Virus record (IMG/VR): IMGVR_UViG_3300027749_000444
Span: 1 to 25,865 of that record
Strand: one strand, 5' to 3'
From: a virus
DNA: 25,865 nucleotides
The notes beneath the pieces are model-generated. The model was not told the origin of the DNA. It did not search any database and worked only from the letters and a program-made list of their open reading frames with translations. Positions 1 through 8,232 of this stretch are shown here, piece by piece. Positions within the stretch are counted from its first letter, which is position 1, and each line of letters begins with the position of its first letter. The position numbers and the translations under genes are program-made.

Positions 1-1
1 T

Positions 2-367
2 TTTGGTAATGGCAACATGGTTAATTCTAACAACAGTTATGGTGCTATTTCTGACGTTAAATTAAAAGAAAATATTGTCGATGCTACACCAAAACTTGTT
101 AATTTAATGCAAGTAAAAGTTCGTAATTATAATTTAATTAATAGCACAACAAAACAAATTGGTGTAATTGCTCAAGAGTTAGAAACTGTATTTCCATCAA
201 TGATTGATGAATCTAGAGATAAAGATGATGAAGGAAATGACCTTGGTACAACAACAAAGTCAGTTAAATACTCTGTTTTTGTTCCTATGCTAATTAAAGC
301 AATTCAAGAACAACAAGCATTAATAGAATCATTAACAACCCGACTAACAGCATTAGAAAACAAATAG
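2..367 (+). CDS. Tail fibre C-terminus with S74 intramolecular chaperone domain (5' truncated)
   Basis: The reading frame is open from base 2, so this is the end of a larger fibre or spike gene and the Met at base 17 is internal. The visible part matches the peptidase S74 (endosialidase-type) chaperone domain: an Asn/Ser-rich lead-in, the hallmark segment GAISDVKLKENI, then IGVIAQELETVFP, and a C-terminal helical stretch (about the last 30 residues) expected to form a trimeric coiled coil. In this family the domain helps trimeric beta-structured fibres fold and then cuts itself off at the conserved Ser of the SD motif. The Ser and the nearby Lys are both present here. The gene ends 10 bases before the next start. 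Identification of the domain is firm; what the missing N-terminal part binds is unknown. Confidence 0.88.
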   Translation, partial: FGNGNMVNSNNSYGAISDVKLKENIVDATPKLVNLMQVKVRNYNLINSTTKQIGVIAQELETVFPSMIDESRDKDDEGNDLGTTTKSVKYSVFVPMLIKAIQEQQALIESLTTRLTALENK

Positions 368-377
368 GAGAATTAAA

Positions 378-686
378 ATGGCAATAACATACACATGGAA
401 CGTATCACAAACAGAATATCTGACCTCAGATAAATTCATCACAACAGCTCATTGGCAATGTGTTGCAGTAGACGGAGAGTTTAGTACTTCTACCTACTCA
501 ACTTGTGGTTGGCAAGCTGGAACACCTACTATATCCTATGAAGATGTAACGATGGCTGAAGTATTAGATTGGATTTGGACATCAAATGTTGGATCCATAG
601 GTCTCAAAGAAGCAACTGAAGCCTCATTAGCTCAACAAATTGAACTATTAAAGAATCCTGTGAGTGCTTCTGGAACACCTTGGTAA
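378..686 (+). CDS. Small conserved phage protein downstream of S74 fibre, function unknown
   Basis: This 102-residue protein starts at an ATG with a good Shine-Dalgarno (AGGAG at 366-370), right after the S74 fibre gene. It has no signal peptide or membrane segment. The N-terminal half is rich in aromatic residues, Thr and Ser (beta-like, with two Trp-containing segments, HWQCVAVDGE and CGWQAGTP). The C-terminal half looks helical and acidic (MAEVLDWIW, then KEATEASLAQQIELL). Small proteins of this kind follow fibre genes in marine T4-like phages. By position it may be a fibre-assembly factor or a minor tail component, but nothing in the sequence proves either role. Confidence 0.7.
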   Translation: MAITYTWNVSQTEYLTSDKFITTAHWQCVAVDGEFSTSTYSTCGWQAGTPTISYEDVTMAEVLDWIWTSNVGSIGLKEATEASLAQQIELLKNPVSASGTPW

Positions 687-717
687 TTTTAACCAATAAA
701 ATTAAAAAGTATAATAA

Positions 718-2892
718 ATGACCTATTCAGCCAATCTCTCATTCTTTGCATCCAAAACTAGTAATACAGGTGCTATCAATTCAGGTATAGATGGCGTTCC
801 AATAGGTGCAAATACAGCAAGCACAGGAGCATTTACATCAGGCACATTTAGTACCACTTTAGGTGTTACAGGTGTTGCCACACTAGGCAATGGTGCAATT
901 TTAGGCACACCTGCTTCTGCCAATTTAGCTAACTGTACATTCCCAACACTCAATCAAAATACTACTGGTACTGCAGCAGGCCTATCAGCAACATTGGCAG
1001 TTGCTTCTGGTGGTACAGGAGCTACAACACTTACAGCAAACGGTATAGTATACGGTAACGGCACATCCATTATTGGTGTAACATCTGCTGGTACAACAGG
1101 TCAAATACTTGTAGCTACTACAAGCGGTGCCCCATCTTGGGGTGCAGTACCTACTACTGCCGCAGTAACTTCAATTACTTTTGGAACAACGGGTTTAACT
1201 CCATCAAGCGCAACAACAGGTGTGGTAACCGTAGCAGGAACATTAATAGCCGGTAATGGTGGTACAGGCCAATCATCTTATGCCGTTGGTGACATTCTTT
1301 ACGCTTCAACAACTTCAGCCTTATCAAAATTAGTTGGTGTAGCCACAGGTAACGTAATAATTTCTGGTGGTGTAACTACAGCACCAAGTTATGGAAAAGT
1401 AGGTCTCACTACTCATGTTTCAGGTACATTACCAGTAGCCAATGGTGGCACAAATTTAACCAGTTATGCCGTTGGCGACATTCTTTACGCTTCAGCGACA
1501 GGAACTTTATCTTCTTTGGTTGGCGTAGCCACAGGTAACGTAATAATTTCTGGTGGTGTAACTACAGCACCAAGTTATGGAAAAGTTGGATTGACAACTC
1601 ATGTTTCAGGTACATTACCAGTAGCCAATGGTGGAACCGGTGTTACCACATCTACTGGTAGTGGCGCAAATGTATTAGGTACTAGACCCACAATAGATAT
1701 TACTGGCACTGCATTAACATTAGAAGATGCCACAGATAATACTAAGACTGCAAACTTTGTACTGAGTGGATTAACAACTGGTACAAACTACACCTACACT
1801 TTACCAGCTGTAACGGGTGTTGCTTTAGCATCACTTGGAAATATTTCACAAACATTTTTAGGTGCCACAACATTTGCACCAACAACCGCATCATCAACTC
1901 TTATATTAGGTTCTACTACTGGAACAGGAACATTAACATTAGGTCGTTCAACAGTTAGTCAAACAACTAATATTCAAGCAGGGGCAACCGCAGCAAGTAA
2001 TACTAAAACAATTAATATAGGTACAGGTGGTCTTACAAGCTCAACAACAGCAATAACAATAGGTAGCGCCCAAGCAGGTACATCAACTACTACACTAAAT
2101 GGCGTAACTCTTATACCCTCCGGTGCAACAATAAACACCCCGTCAGGGTCAACACTTGATTTTCAAGTTAATAGTGTTACCGCAGTTAGTATGGGAGCTT
2201 CCGGCACTTCTTTTGGTTCGACTATTTTAACTGCGGCTGGAACAACTAGTGTGGCTCCGTTTTCGTTTTCTGCTACTGGAAACGCACTCTTGACTACTCC
2301 GGTTGAGGGTACAATGGAATATTTGGATGGCGAAAGTTATTTTGTTACCCCCAATAGTACAAATGGACGTGCTTTTATTTCAGCTAGTAATTATAGAAGA
2401 TTAATTGCTGATGGTACTGCAATTGTTGGTACTATTGCTAACTTTTTTGGTGGAACATCTAATATCTCATTAGTTTCTGGTGATTATTATGAAATAGAAA
2501 TTTATATGTTAGCGCTAAGAGGTTCTACAGCGGGTACTGCTACTATAACTTTAACCAATAGCGTAGCTCCAACTTTAATGCTTGTTGATTATGAACAATC
2601 GCCGTTAGCTGGTATTCCAGCACCTCCGGGTTCTGTAACAGCTTTAACTAACCTTTATTTTAGAGGTACAACTACTACTACTACAGCCGCATATGCGTTT
2701 ACAACAGGTAGTTTGGCTGCTTCGGTTAGTCACTTTTTTAGATTTAAAATATGGTTACGAAACTCAACAGGTACAAGCTTAAAAATACAAATGACAGCAG
2801 GTGCTGGAAATAACAGTATGACTCCACAAGCGGGCTCTTATTATACTGTTAGAACTTTACCAAACGGTCAAACAGGTACTTTTTCAGCTTAA
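718..2892 (+). CDS. Repeat-rich tail fibre / virion structural protein
   Basis: This 724-residue protein is dominated by Gly, Thr, Ser, Ala and Val, with the phage-fibre signatures IGANTASTGAFTSGTF (about residues 29-44), ASGGTGATTLTANGIVYGNG (about 96-115) and STGSGANVLGTRP (about 312-324). A 62-residue unit (GGTxxxSYAVGDILYAS...SGTLPVAN) occurs twice in tandem, about residues 181-242 and 243-304, and is followed by a third GGTG start. Such repeats form beta-rich trimeric shafts. Residues about 515-724 lack the repeat and probably form the distal, receptor-facing domain. There is no S74 domain. An in-frame TAA lies directly before the ATG, so the start is fixed although no clear Shine-Dalgarno is visible. 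Its role as a host-recognition fibre is inferred from composition and neighbours. Confidence 0.82.
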   Translation: MTYSANLSFFASKTSNTGAINSGIDGVPIGANTASTGAFTSGTFSTTLGVTGVATLGNGAILGTPASANLANCTFPTLNQNTTGTAAGLSATLAVASGGTGATTLTANGIVYGNGTSIIGVTSAGTTGQILVATTSGAPSWGAVPTTAAVTSITFGTTGLTPSSATTGVVTVAGTLIAGNGGTGQSSYAVGDILYASTTSALSKLVGVATGNVIISGGVTTAPSYGKVGLTTHVSGTLPVANGGTNLTSYAVGDILYASATGTLSSLVGVATGNVIISGGVTTAPSYGKVGLTTHVSGTLPVANGGTGVTTSTGSGANVLGTRPTIDITGTALTLEDATDNTKTANFVLSGLTTGTNYTYTLPAVTGVALASLGNISQTFLGATTFAPTTASSTLILGSTTGTGTLTLGRSTVSQTTNIQAGATAASNTKTINIGTGGLTSSTTAITIGSAQAGTSTTTLNGVTLIPSGATINTPSGSTLDFQVNSVTAVSMGASGTSFGSTILTAAGTTSVAPFSFSATGNALLTTPVEGTMEYLDGESYFVTPNSTNGRAFISASNYRRLIADGTAIVGTIANFFGGTSNISLVSGDYYEIEIYMLALRGSTAGTATITLTNSVAPTLMLVDYEQSPLAGIPAPPGSVTALTNLYFRGTTTTTTAAYAFTTGSLAASVSHFFRFKIWLRNSTGTSLKIQMTAGAGNNSMTPQAGSYYTVRTLPNGQTGTFSA
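1258..1629 (+). repeat. Two tandem 186-bp coding repeats in fibre gene
   Basis: Two adjacent 186-base units (about 1258-1443 and 1444-1629) encode nearly the same 62 residues. Long stretches, such as the part encoding GNVIISGGVTTAPSYGKVGL, are almost identical at the DNA level. The high nucleotide identity suggests a recent duplication or ongoing homogenisation, not only protein-level selection. The period was measured from the conserved GTT codon at 1333 and 1519. Confidence 0.85.
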
Positions 2893-2904
2893 GTATATTT
2901 GTAG

Positions 2905-2912
2905 CATAAATA
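2905..2912 (+). promoter_or_regulatory. Putative T4-type late promoter (CATAAATA)
   Basis: This is a seven-of-eight match to the T4 late -10 element TATAAATA, in the gap after the 724-residue fibre gene and 44 bases before the ATG of the small gene at 2957. The same element recurs before other gene starts in this window, which supports a promoter role. Confidence 0.55.
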
Positions 2913-2956
2913 ACTATGTTGTTTATTTTTAATAATTCTATTTTATGGAGAAACGT

Positions 2957-3130
2957 ATGGAAATCAAATTATCTTTAACTCTCGAAGAACTCAATGCTGT
3001 TATGCAGGCACTTGGCAATATGCCATATGCTCAGATTGCACCATTAGTAGAAAAAGTTCGTGCACAAGCTGTACCACAAGTACAAGCACAAGAACCGGCC
3101 TCTAATGAAGGTGGTGAAGTAAAAAAGTAA
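2957..3130 (+). CDS. Small conserved phage protein (57 aa) downstream of fibre, function unknown
   Basis: The likely start is the ATG at 2957, not the in-frame ATG at 2945, because GGAG at 2947-2950 is a well-placed Shine-Dalgarno for 2957 and would lie inside the coding part of the longer form. The 57-residue product begins MEIKLSLTLEELNAVMQALG, a predicted helical region with a hydrophobic face, and continues as helix to about residue 35. It ends in a Gln/Pro/Glu-rich, probably disordered tail with two terminal lysines. No enzyme motif is seen. Proteins with this N-terminus are common next to fibre genes in cyanophage-type genomes as far as I recognise them. A fibre-associated chaperone or adaptor role is only a guess from position. 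Confidence 0.65.
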   Translation: MEIKLSLTLEELNAVMQALGNMPYAQIAPLVEKVRAQAVPQVQAQEPASNEGGEVKK

Positions 3131-3174
3131 GTCTGCTGATGCAAGGTTTACTCAAAAAAATCCTGTAGCACTAA

Positions 3175-3182
3175 ATTAAATA
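3175..3182 (+). promoter_or_regulatory. Putative late promoter (ATTAAATA, degenerate)
   Basis: This weaker match to TATAAATA ends 18 bases before the TTG start of the first collagen-like gene. The second collagen-like gene has the better CATAAATA element at almost the same spacing, which supports this one by analogy. Confidence 0.4.
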
Positions 3183-3200
3183 ACAAAAGGATAGTACGCT

Positions 3201-4736
3201 TTGGCAACCAATAATACCTTTAGTACAAAAAATGGTTTAACAGTAGGTAATACTACCATTGTTGCCGCCAATGGTGTTTGGGTTGGTGCGGCCACAAATC
3301 TTATAGGTCCACAAGGTGTACAGGGTGCTCAGGGTGTACAAGGTACTGTTGGTGCTCAAGGTGTCCAAGGTACTGTTGGAGCTCAGGGTGTCCAAGGTGT
3401 TACAGGTGCTACAGGCGCTCAAGGTTCAGCCGGTGCTCAAGGTGTTGCTGGTGCTCAGGGTGCCGTAGGTGCTCAAGGTGTACAAGGTGTTGTTGGTGCT
3501 CAAGGAGTTCAAGGTGTTCTTGGTGCTCAAGGTATTCAAGGTGCTACTGGACCAACAGGTGTTCCAGGTGCTCAAGGTGTTCAAGGTACAGCAGGACCTC
3601 AAGGCGTTACAGGAAATACAGGTCCAACAGGACCAACTGGTGCTCAAGGCACTCAAGGTGTTCAAGGTACTACAGGACCTACAGGACCCACAGGTCCAAC
3701 AGGACCAACTGGTGCTCAAGGTCCAACTGGACCCACAGGTCCTCCAGGTGCTCAAGGTGTTCAAGGTTCAGGTGGCGGCACAGGACCCACAGGTCCAACA
3801 GGTCCTCCTGGTGCTCAAGGTGTTCAAGGTTCAGGTGGTGGTACTGGACCTACTGGACCTACTGGTGCCCCAGGTGCTCAAGGTGTTCAAGGTTCAGGTG
3901 GCGGCACAGGACCCACAGGTCCAACAGGTCCTCCTGGTGCTCAAGGTGTCCAAGGTTCAGGTGGTGGTACTGGACCTACTGGACCTACTGGTGCCCCAGG
4001 TGCTCAAGGTGTTCAAGGTTCTACAGGTCCAACTGGTGGTACAGGACCTACTGGACCCACAGGTCCTCCAGGTGCTCAAGGTTCAGGTGGTCCAACAGGA
4101 CCCACAGGACCTACTGGACCCACAGGACCTACTGGACCCACAGGTCCTCCAGGTGCTCAAGGTTCAGGTGGTCCAACAGGACCCACAGGACCTACTGGAC
4201 CCACAGGTCCTACAGGTGCTCAAGGTCCTACAGGAACATTTGCTACAGCAGTCTATCATGGAAGTAAAAGTTCTGCTACCGGCTCTGGTGCCGGTGCTCT
4301 CGTTAATACTTCATGGCAAGATGTTAGTGGTCTATCTATTTCTAGCATTTATATTCCATCTACTGTTTCAAAAATAATGCTTTTTTATACTTGTTCATGG
4401 CGGTCATATCAAAGCGGTTTAAATCATGGTGTTTTTAGATTAAGGGTATATTGTCAAAATACTGGTGGTACATTTTATGTTGGTGATGGTAGTTGGGGTT
4501 TTGGTATCAGTAGAATTACTAATAACTCTGATGACCATACTTGGTTTCAAATGGCTCAAACTATAAATGTGTTTGACTTTGCGGACCAAGGAAATGCTGG
4601 GTGGACTGCTGGTTATACATACAATGCTTATTTACAAGTAAGGGATGCCACCACGGATTGGTACTACGCAGCAGGTGAAGCAGATGGTTCTTTCAGAAAT
4701 TATACTCCAGCACAAATGCAAATATGGGTAGTTTAA
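3201..4736 (+). CDS. Collagen-like fibre protein 1
   Basis: The start is a TTG: AGGA at 3188-3191 precedes it, and the first 39 residues ([18 protein letters not shown]...) align almost residue for residue with the ATG-started paralogue at 9549, so the frame and start are secure. Residues 1-35 are a conserved head, likely the virion anchor. About residues 36-345 are uninterrupted Gly-X-Y triplets, first GAQ/GVQ-rich, then GPT/GPP-rich. This predicts a collagen triple helix and therefore a trimer. About residues 350-511 form a non-repetitive, aromatic-rich beta-type tip that could bind receptor. The Gly-X-Y region contains no Lys but very many Thr. The next gene starts one base after the stop. 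Role as a side or tail fibre is inferred. Confidence 0.88.
   Translation: MATNNTFSTKNGLTVGNTTIVAANGVWVGAATNLIGPQGVQGAQGVQGTVGAQGVQGTVGAQGVQGVTGATGAQGSAGAQGVAGAQGAVGAQGVQGVVGAQGVQGVLGAQGIQGATGPTGVPGAQGVQGTAGPQGVTGNTGPTGPTGAQGTQGVQGTTGPTGPTGPTGPTGAQGPTGPTGPPGAQGVQGSGGGTGPTGPTGPPGAQGVQGSGGGTGPTGPTGAPGAQGVQGSGGGTGPTGPTGPPGAQGVQGSGGGTGPTGPTGAPGAQGVQGSTGPTGGTGPTGPTGPPGAQGSGGPTGPTGPTGPTGPTGPTGPPGAQGSGGPTGPTGPTGPTGPTGAQGPTGTFATAVYHGSKSSATGSGAGALVNTSWQDVSGLSISSIYIPSTVSKIMLFYTCSWRSYQSGLNHGVFRLRVYCQNTGGTFYVGDGSWGFGISRITNNSDDHTWFQMAQTINVFDFADQGNAGWTAGYTYNAYLQVRDATTDWYYAAGEADGSFRNYTPAQMQIWVV
3771..4022 (+). repeat. Two tandem 126-bp collagen-coding repeats
   Basis: Units starting at 3771 and 3897 are nearly identical over 126 bases (14 Gly-X-Y triplets), with synonymous differences such as GTT/GTC. 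A further 81-base repeat begins at 4080 and 4161 in the same gene. These are coding repeats prone to slippage or recombination and would change the rod length in whole triplets. Confidence 0.85.
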
Positions 4737-4737
4737 A

Positions 4738-5154
4738 ATGAATATACTTATAAAATTAATTAAAGTAAAAGAAAAATTAAATGTCAGTCAAAATTTTCAT
4801 TGCGTTGGAAATTTACCTACTAACGAATTGGAATATAATACTAATGTAAAATGGATTATTGACCATGATGAAAATAATTCTCCAATCTATGGTGATACAC
4901 AATTTGTAACTTGGCAACAACTTCAAGAACATTCAGAAGAAGCTGAAATTAATTTCAAATTAGATTTAGTGAGAATGAAACGAGATAGATTATTAAAAGA
5001 AACTGATTGGTGGGCTTGTTCAGACAGAGAAATTACTGAACCACAAAAAGCATATAGACAAGCATTAAGAGATATAACAAATAATTGTAGTCCAGAACTG
5101 AATGATGTTGGTGATTTAGATTTATCTTCGGTCAACTGGCCTACAAAGCCTTAA
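4738..5154 (+). CDS. Tail fibre assembly chaperone-like protein
   Basis: This 138-residue protein starts one base after the collagen-like gene, so the two are probably translationally coupled. The C-terminal half carries the signature of phage tail-fibre-assembly / tail-assembly-chaperone proteins: MKRDRLLKETDWWACSDREI, then PQKAYRQALRDI, and a terminal VNWPTKP. In the family this pattern (RD..L...DW..., YRQALRDI, V.WP..P) is widespread directly downstream of fibre genes, where the proteins help fibre tips fold or trimerise. The N-terminal 70 residues are divergent and contain a segment NEL-YNTNVKWIIDHDENNSP. Assignment to the family is good; its partner being the upstream collagen-like fibre is inferred from adjacency. 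Confidence 0.75.
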   Translation: MNILIKLIKVKEKLNVSQNFHCVGNLPTNELEYNTNVKWIIDHDENNSPIYGDTQFVTWQQLQEHSEEAEINFKLDLVRMKRDRLLKETDWWACSDREITEPQKAYRQALRDITNNCSPELNDVGDLDLSSVNWPTKP

Positions 5155-5163
5155 AAAAGCAAC

Positions 5164-5171
5164 ACTAAATA
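5164..5171 (+). promoter_or_regulatory. Putative late promoter (ACTAAATA)
   Basis: This six-of-eight match to TATAAATA sits in the 57-base gap before the 2OG oxygenase gene, 40 bases upstream of its ATG. It would drive the block of four enzyme genes that follows, which otherwise has no internal gap large enough for a promoter. Confidence 0.4.
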
Positions 5172-5211
5172 AGGGTTGTACAATTTAAATTAATTATAAA
5201 GGTGAAATATT

Positions 5212-5784
5212 ATGACTGGCGAATGGTGTTACTTTAATCATTATTTTGATAAAACGGCGTGTGAAAAAATCATTGCTGATGCGGCAGATATCCCAACACA
5301 AGATGGTATTCTAGGTATAGGTGACGGCCAAACCGTAGATTACTCTTTGCGGAGAAGTAAAATCAGATTTGTTAATTCAGACAATGCCAAATTTACTTGG
5401 GTATTTGATGCTCTATGGAAAACAGCCTTAGATGCCAACAGAGATTTTTTCAATGTTCATATTACAAGATTACCATTTATTCAAATTGCTGAATATGATT
5501 ATCTTGATAAAGGTGAATACAAAGAACACCATGATGTCTTTTGGTTAAACAACGATCCAATATATCATCGTAAACTTTCTTGTATTATACAACTATCCGA
5601 TCCTGAAGATTATCAAGGTGGTGATTTTGAAATTACAGAAGGTTGTCCAGCATTAGATAAAGAAACTAAAAATCAAGGCTCTATCATTTACTTTCCTTCA
5701 ATGTTCAGACACAAAGCAAATCCAGTCCTCAGAGGTACTAGATATAGTGTAGCAGCTTGGTTTGAAGGACCTAAATGGAGATAG
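5212..5784 (+). CDS. 2-oxoglutarate/Fe(II)-dependent oxygenase, prolyl hydroxylase-like
   Basis: This 190-residue enzyme has the full iron and co-substrate set of the 2OG-Fe(II) oxygenase superfamily on a double-stranded beta-helix: His106-x-Asp108 in YKEHHDVFW, distal His167 in MFRHKANP, and Arg177 in RGTRYSVAAWFEGP for 2OG binding. The layout (Y..HHD, then LS..IQLSDPEDYQGGDFE, then RGSR-like end) is that of the PiuC/prolyl-4-hydroxylase-like group common in marine T4-like phages. The reaction would be hydroxylation of a protein or small-molecule substrate with release of CO2 and succinate. The start is an ATG preceded by AAGG. It is the first of four consecutive enzyme genes between two collagen-like fibres, which makes a fibre protein a candidate substrate. 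The substrate is not proven. Confidence 0.85.
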   Translation: MTGEWCYFNHYFDKTACEKIIADAADIPTQDGILGIGDGQTVDYSLRRSKIRFVNSDNAKFTWVFDALWKTALDANRDFFNVHITRLPFIQIAEYDYLDKGEYKEHHDVFWLNNDPIYHRKLSCIIQLSDPEDYQGGDFEITEGCPALDKETKNQGSIIYFPSMFRHKANPVLRGTRYSVAAWFEGPKWR

Positions 5785-5785
5785 A

Positions 5786-6505
5786 ATGAATGATATTGTT
5801 ATGGAAGTTGAACCTTTTGAATATTTTATAATAGATAATTTTTTACCAGTAGACAAAGCCACAAAACTCTCATCCGAATTTCCAGATTTTCATTCACCAA
5901 TTTGGTATGATTATGATAATCCATTGGAATTAAAAAAGACAATTAACAATTGGTTTTATTTTCCACCTGAAACATACCAATTATTTACAGAGTTGAATGG
6001 TAATAACTTCACCGATAAATTAAAAGATATTTTAAAATTGGATAATCTATATTCAGATATGGGTTTACATGGAGGCGGCTGGCACATTCATGGTCATGGT
6101 GGAAAATTAAATGTACATCTTGACTACTCTCTGCATCCAAAATTAAACCTAGAGCGTAGGTTAAATCTCATTCTATACCTAACACCAGATTGGGATCCTA
6201 AATGGGGTGGTAATTTAGAATTCTGGTCACATGATGAAAAAACAAATAAGCCAAAAGAAAAAGTTAAGACAATAGATTGTATTTTTAATCGAGCCGTCAT
6301 CTTTAATACCACACAAAACTCTTGGCATGGATTTTATGACCCTATTAATTGTCCAAAAGATGTGTATAGAAAAAGTGTTGCCACTTATTACTTAACAGAC
6401 TCTACACCAAATACACCACCAAGAAAAAGAGCCTTGTATAGTCCTGCAAAAGACCAAGAAAATAATAAAGATATATTAGAATTAATTGAAAAGAGAGTAA
6501 GATAA
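5786..6505 (+). CDS. 2-oxoglutarate/Fe(II)-dependent oxygenase (second, Tpa1/P4H-like)
   Basis: The ATG at 5786 is chosen because GGAG (5777-5780) precedes it and it lies one base after the previous stop; a TTG eight codons upstream is in frame but inside the previous gene. The 239-residue product shows His111-x-Asp113 (LNVHLDYS), distal His181 (NSWHGFYDP) and Arg195 (YRKSVATYYL). These are preceded by LNLILYLTPDWDPKWGGNLEFW, the typical core strands of the prolyl-hydroxylase-like 2OG-FeII_Oxy_3 type. It is distinct in sequence from the preceding oxygenase, so the pair is not a recent tandem duplication. The N-terminus FEYFIIDNFLP is the usual domain opening. The stop overlaps the next start (TAATG). 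Substrate unknown; protein hydroxylation is plausible. Confidence 0.85.
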   Translation: MNDIVMEVEPFEYFIIDNFLPVDKATKLSSEFPDFHSPIWYDYDNPLELKKTINNWFYFPPETYQLFTELNGNNFTDKLKDILKLDNLYSDMGLHGGGWHIHGHGGKLNVHLDYSLHPKLNLERRLNLILYLTPDWDPKWGGNLEFWSHDEKTNKPKEKVKTIDCIFNRAVIFNTTQNSWHGFYDPINCPKDVYRKSVATYYLTDSTPNTPPRKRALYSPAKDQENNKDILELIEKRVR

Positions 6506-8229
6506 TGGCCGAAAAAAAATGTAAAATTGTAATGACCACAATGTTTCAAAATGAATCTAAAACTATTAGACGAATGTTGGAATCTTGTTATAAGTATATT
6601 GACTTTTGGGTAATACAAAACAATGGTTCAACAGATGGTACAGAAAAGATTGTTGAAGAATTTTTTGCAGAACATCAAATACCAGGATTTCTTTATAATG
6701 TAGATGAGGGCTGGGTTGGCTTTGGTTGGAATCGTGACCATCTGACACAAACTTGCCAAAGTCTCGACCATGGTTGTGATTGGATTTTAAAGATGGACTG
6801 TGATGAGATTCTACAAGTAGATGATGACTTTGATTGGTCAATACTAGATGATACCACAGTACATTCTTGGGAAGTTCCTTGTGTTCAAGGTACATCAACA
6901 TACACTCGGTGCTGGATGTGGAATGCTAAAATGTTCTGGCGTTTCAATCATGACCCATGCCATGAAACTGTTTACTGTGCCGATGAAGCAATTGGTGATA
7001 GATTTCAAAGAGTGTTATTACCAAAATCATTTAGACAAACAGGATTTAATGAAGGCCAAAGCTGGGGTGTACCAACTAAATTTATGAGTCATGCTCTCAT
7101 CTTGGAAGAAAAGATGATAGCTGAAGATAGTTTCAAAACAAATCTATATCATTTTTGGTACATTGGTAAAAGTTATTTTGATGCTTGGGAATCAAATGCT
7201 TTTCCTTTAGGTGAAAGCCAAAAGAAAGAATATGGCCGCAGGTGTATCTATTATTTTGGTGAGTATTTAAATTTTATGCACCATTTTAATCAAACACAAT
7301 CAGCACAATTCATTGATGAAGTTTCTTATATGTCTATGTTAATGATTGCACAGATTTATGGTTACTTTGATGATAAAGAAAATCAAATAAGTTATTTAAA
7401 ATCGGCAGGTTCATTTGCACCAGGTAGAAATGACCATCTATTGGCTTTGGTATACAAATATCAACAGTTAAAAGATTGGAAAAATATGCTCAAGTACACA
7501 AGTATTATGATGCAGCCTGAAAGAACAAATGCTTATCCAACATATACAAACTTTGTAGATTCTTCCATATATCATGACGGCGGTCCATTGGTCCAAAGTT
7601 TACACGATGTTGCTTCACATGAAAAAGAAAAAGAAGAATCTGGACAAATGGAACATCCACCATTTTATATCAATAAATCTTATGGCAAAAAATTGTTTGT
7701 TGTAGATAATTTTTATAATGATCCAGACACAATAAGAGACTTTGCATTAACACAAGTTGAATATAAAGATGATGTAAAATGGTATAAAGGACTTAGGTCT
7801 ATAAGACCATATCGACCAAAAGGACTTAAAGAAGCCTTTGAGTTTATTATGGGTGAACGTATTATAGATTTTGAACACGGTTATAATGGTGTATTTCAAA
7901 TCTGTATAGCCGAAGATCCACAAGTTTATCATTATGATATGCAGAAATGGGCTGCCATGATATACATGACACCAGATGCACCATTAGAAAGTGGTACAAG
8001 ATTACATCGGTCTAAAATTAATGGTGCTAGAAGTTCAACAGATTTTGATGCTGATGCGGCTTTTTCTGGTGGTTTTTATGATTCTACTAAATTTGATATT
8101 GCCGATTCAGCTGGTAACGTGTATAATAGATTAGTTATTATGGATGCTAGATGTATACATTCAGCAGGACCCTATTTTGGCCAAAACAAACAAAACGGCA
8201 GACTAACACATTTATTTTTCTTTGATTAA
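6505..8229 (+). CDS. Fusion: family 2-type glycosyltransferase + 2OG-oxygenase-like (DUF6445-type) domain
   Basis: This 574-residue protein appears to have two enzymatic domains. Residues about 5-115 resemble a GT-A glycosyltransferase: CKIVMTTMFQNESKTIRRML, then IQNNGSTDGT, and a candidate metal- and nucleotide-sugar-binding Asp98-x-Asp100 in KMDCDEIL. About 200-350 is helical and contains possible TPR-like pairs (DHLLALVYKYQQLKDW). Residues about 385-574 resemble the DUF6445 group, which I regard as 2OG-oxygenase-like: VVDNFYNDPDTIRDFAL, His476-x-Asp478 in VYHYDMQKWA, His552 in ARCIHSAGP and Arg566 near the end. All positions for iron and 2OG ligands are filled. The gene overlaps the previous one by one base. 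Function as a glycosylating and hydroxylating enzyme is inferred; the acceptor is unknown. Confidence 0.78.
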   Translation: MAEKKCKIVMTTMFQNESKTIRRMLESCYKYIDFWVIQNNGSTDGTEKIVEEFFAEHQIPGFLYNVDEGWVGFGWNRDHLTQTCQSLDHGCDWILKMDCDEILQVDDDFDWSILDDTTVHSWEVPCVQGTSTYTRCWMWNAKMFWRFNHDPCHETVYCADEAIGDRFQRVLLPKSFRQTGFNEGQSWGVPTKFMSHALILEEKMIAEDSFKTNLYHFWYIGKSYFDAWESNAFPLGESQKKEYGRRCIYYFGEYLNFMHHFNQTQSAQFIDEVSYMSMLMIAQIYGYFDDKENQISYLKSAGSFAPGRNDHLLALVYKYQQLKDWKNMLKYTSIMMQPERTNAYPTYTNFVDSSIYHDGGPLVQSLHDVASHEKEKEESGQMEHPPFYINKSYGKKLFVVDNFYNDPDTIRDFALTQVEYKDDVKWYKGLRSIRPYRPKGLKEAFEFIMGERIIDFEHGYNGVFQICIAEDPQVYHYDMQKWAAMIYMTPDAPLESGTRLHRSKINGARSSTDFDADAAFSGGFYDSTKFDIADSAGNVYNRLVIMDARCIHSAGPYFGQNKQNGRLTHLFFFD

Positions 8230-8232
8230 ATT

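Noticed and set aside
711-720. ATAATAAATG as a late promoter before the 724-residue fibre
   Set aside because: It overlaps the start codon itself, so a transcript starting downstream of it would lack the start; the spacing also differs from all other candidates.
2945-2956. Upstream ATG for the 57-residue gene
   Set aside because: Using it would place the only good Shine-Dalgarno (GGAG) inside the coding region; the ATG at 2957 is properly spaced from it.
3320-4235. Regular repeats that could suggest a CRISPR array or minisatellite
   Set aside because: The repeats are in frame, have no unique spacers and encode continuous Gly-X-Y triplets in a well-started gene.
3278-4377. Long overlapping + strand frames of 329 and 302 codons inside the first collagen-like gene
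   Set aside because: They are products of the nine-base Gly-X-Y periodicity, give extreme low-complexity proteins (Cys/Arg/Ser or Leu/Val/Gln-rich), and have no ribosome binding site.
5762-5785. TTG start extending the second oxygenase by eight codons
   Set aside because: The extension lies inside the previous gene, while the ATG at 5786 has GGAG upstream and sits just after the stop.
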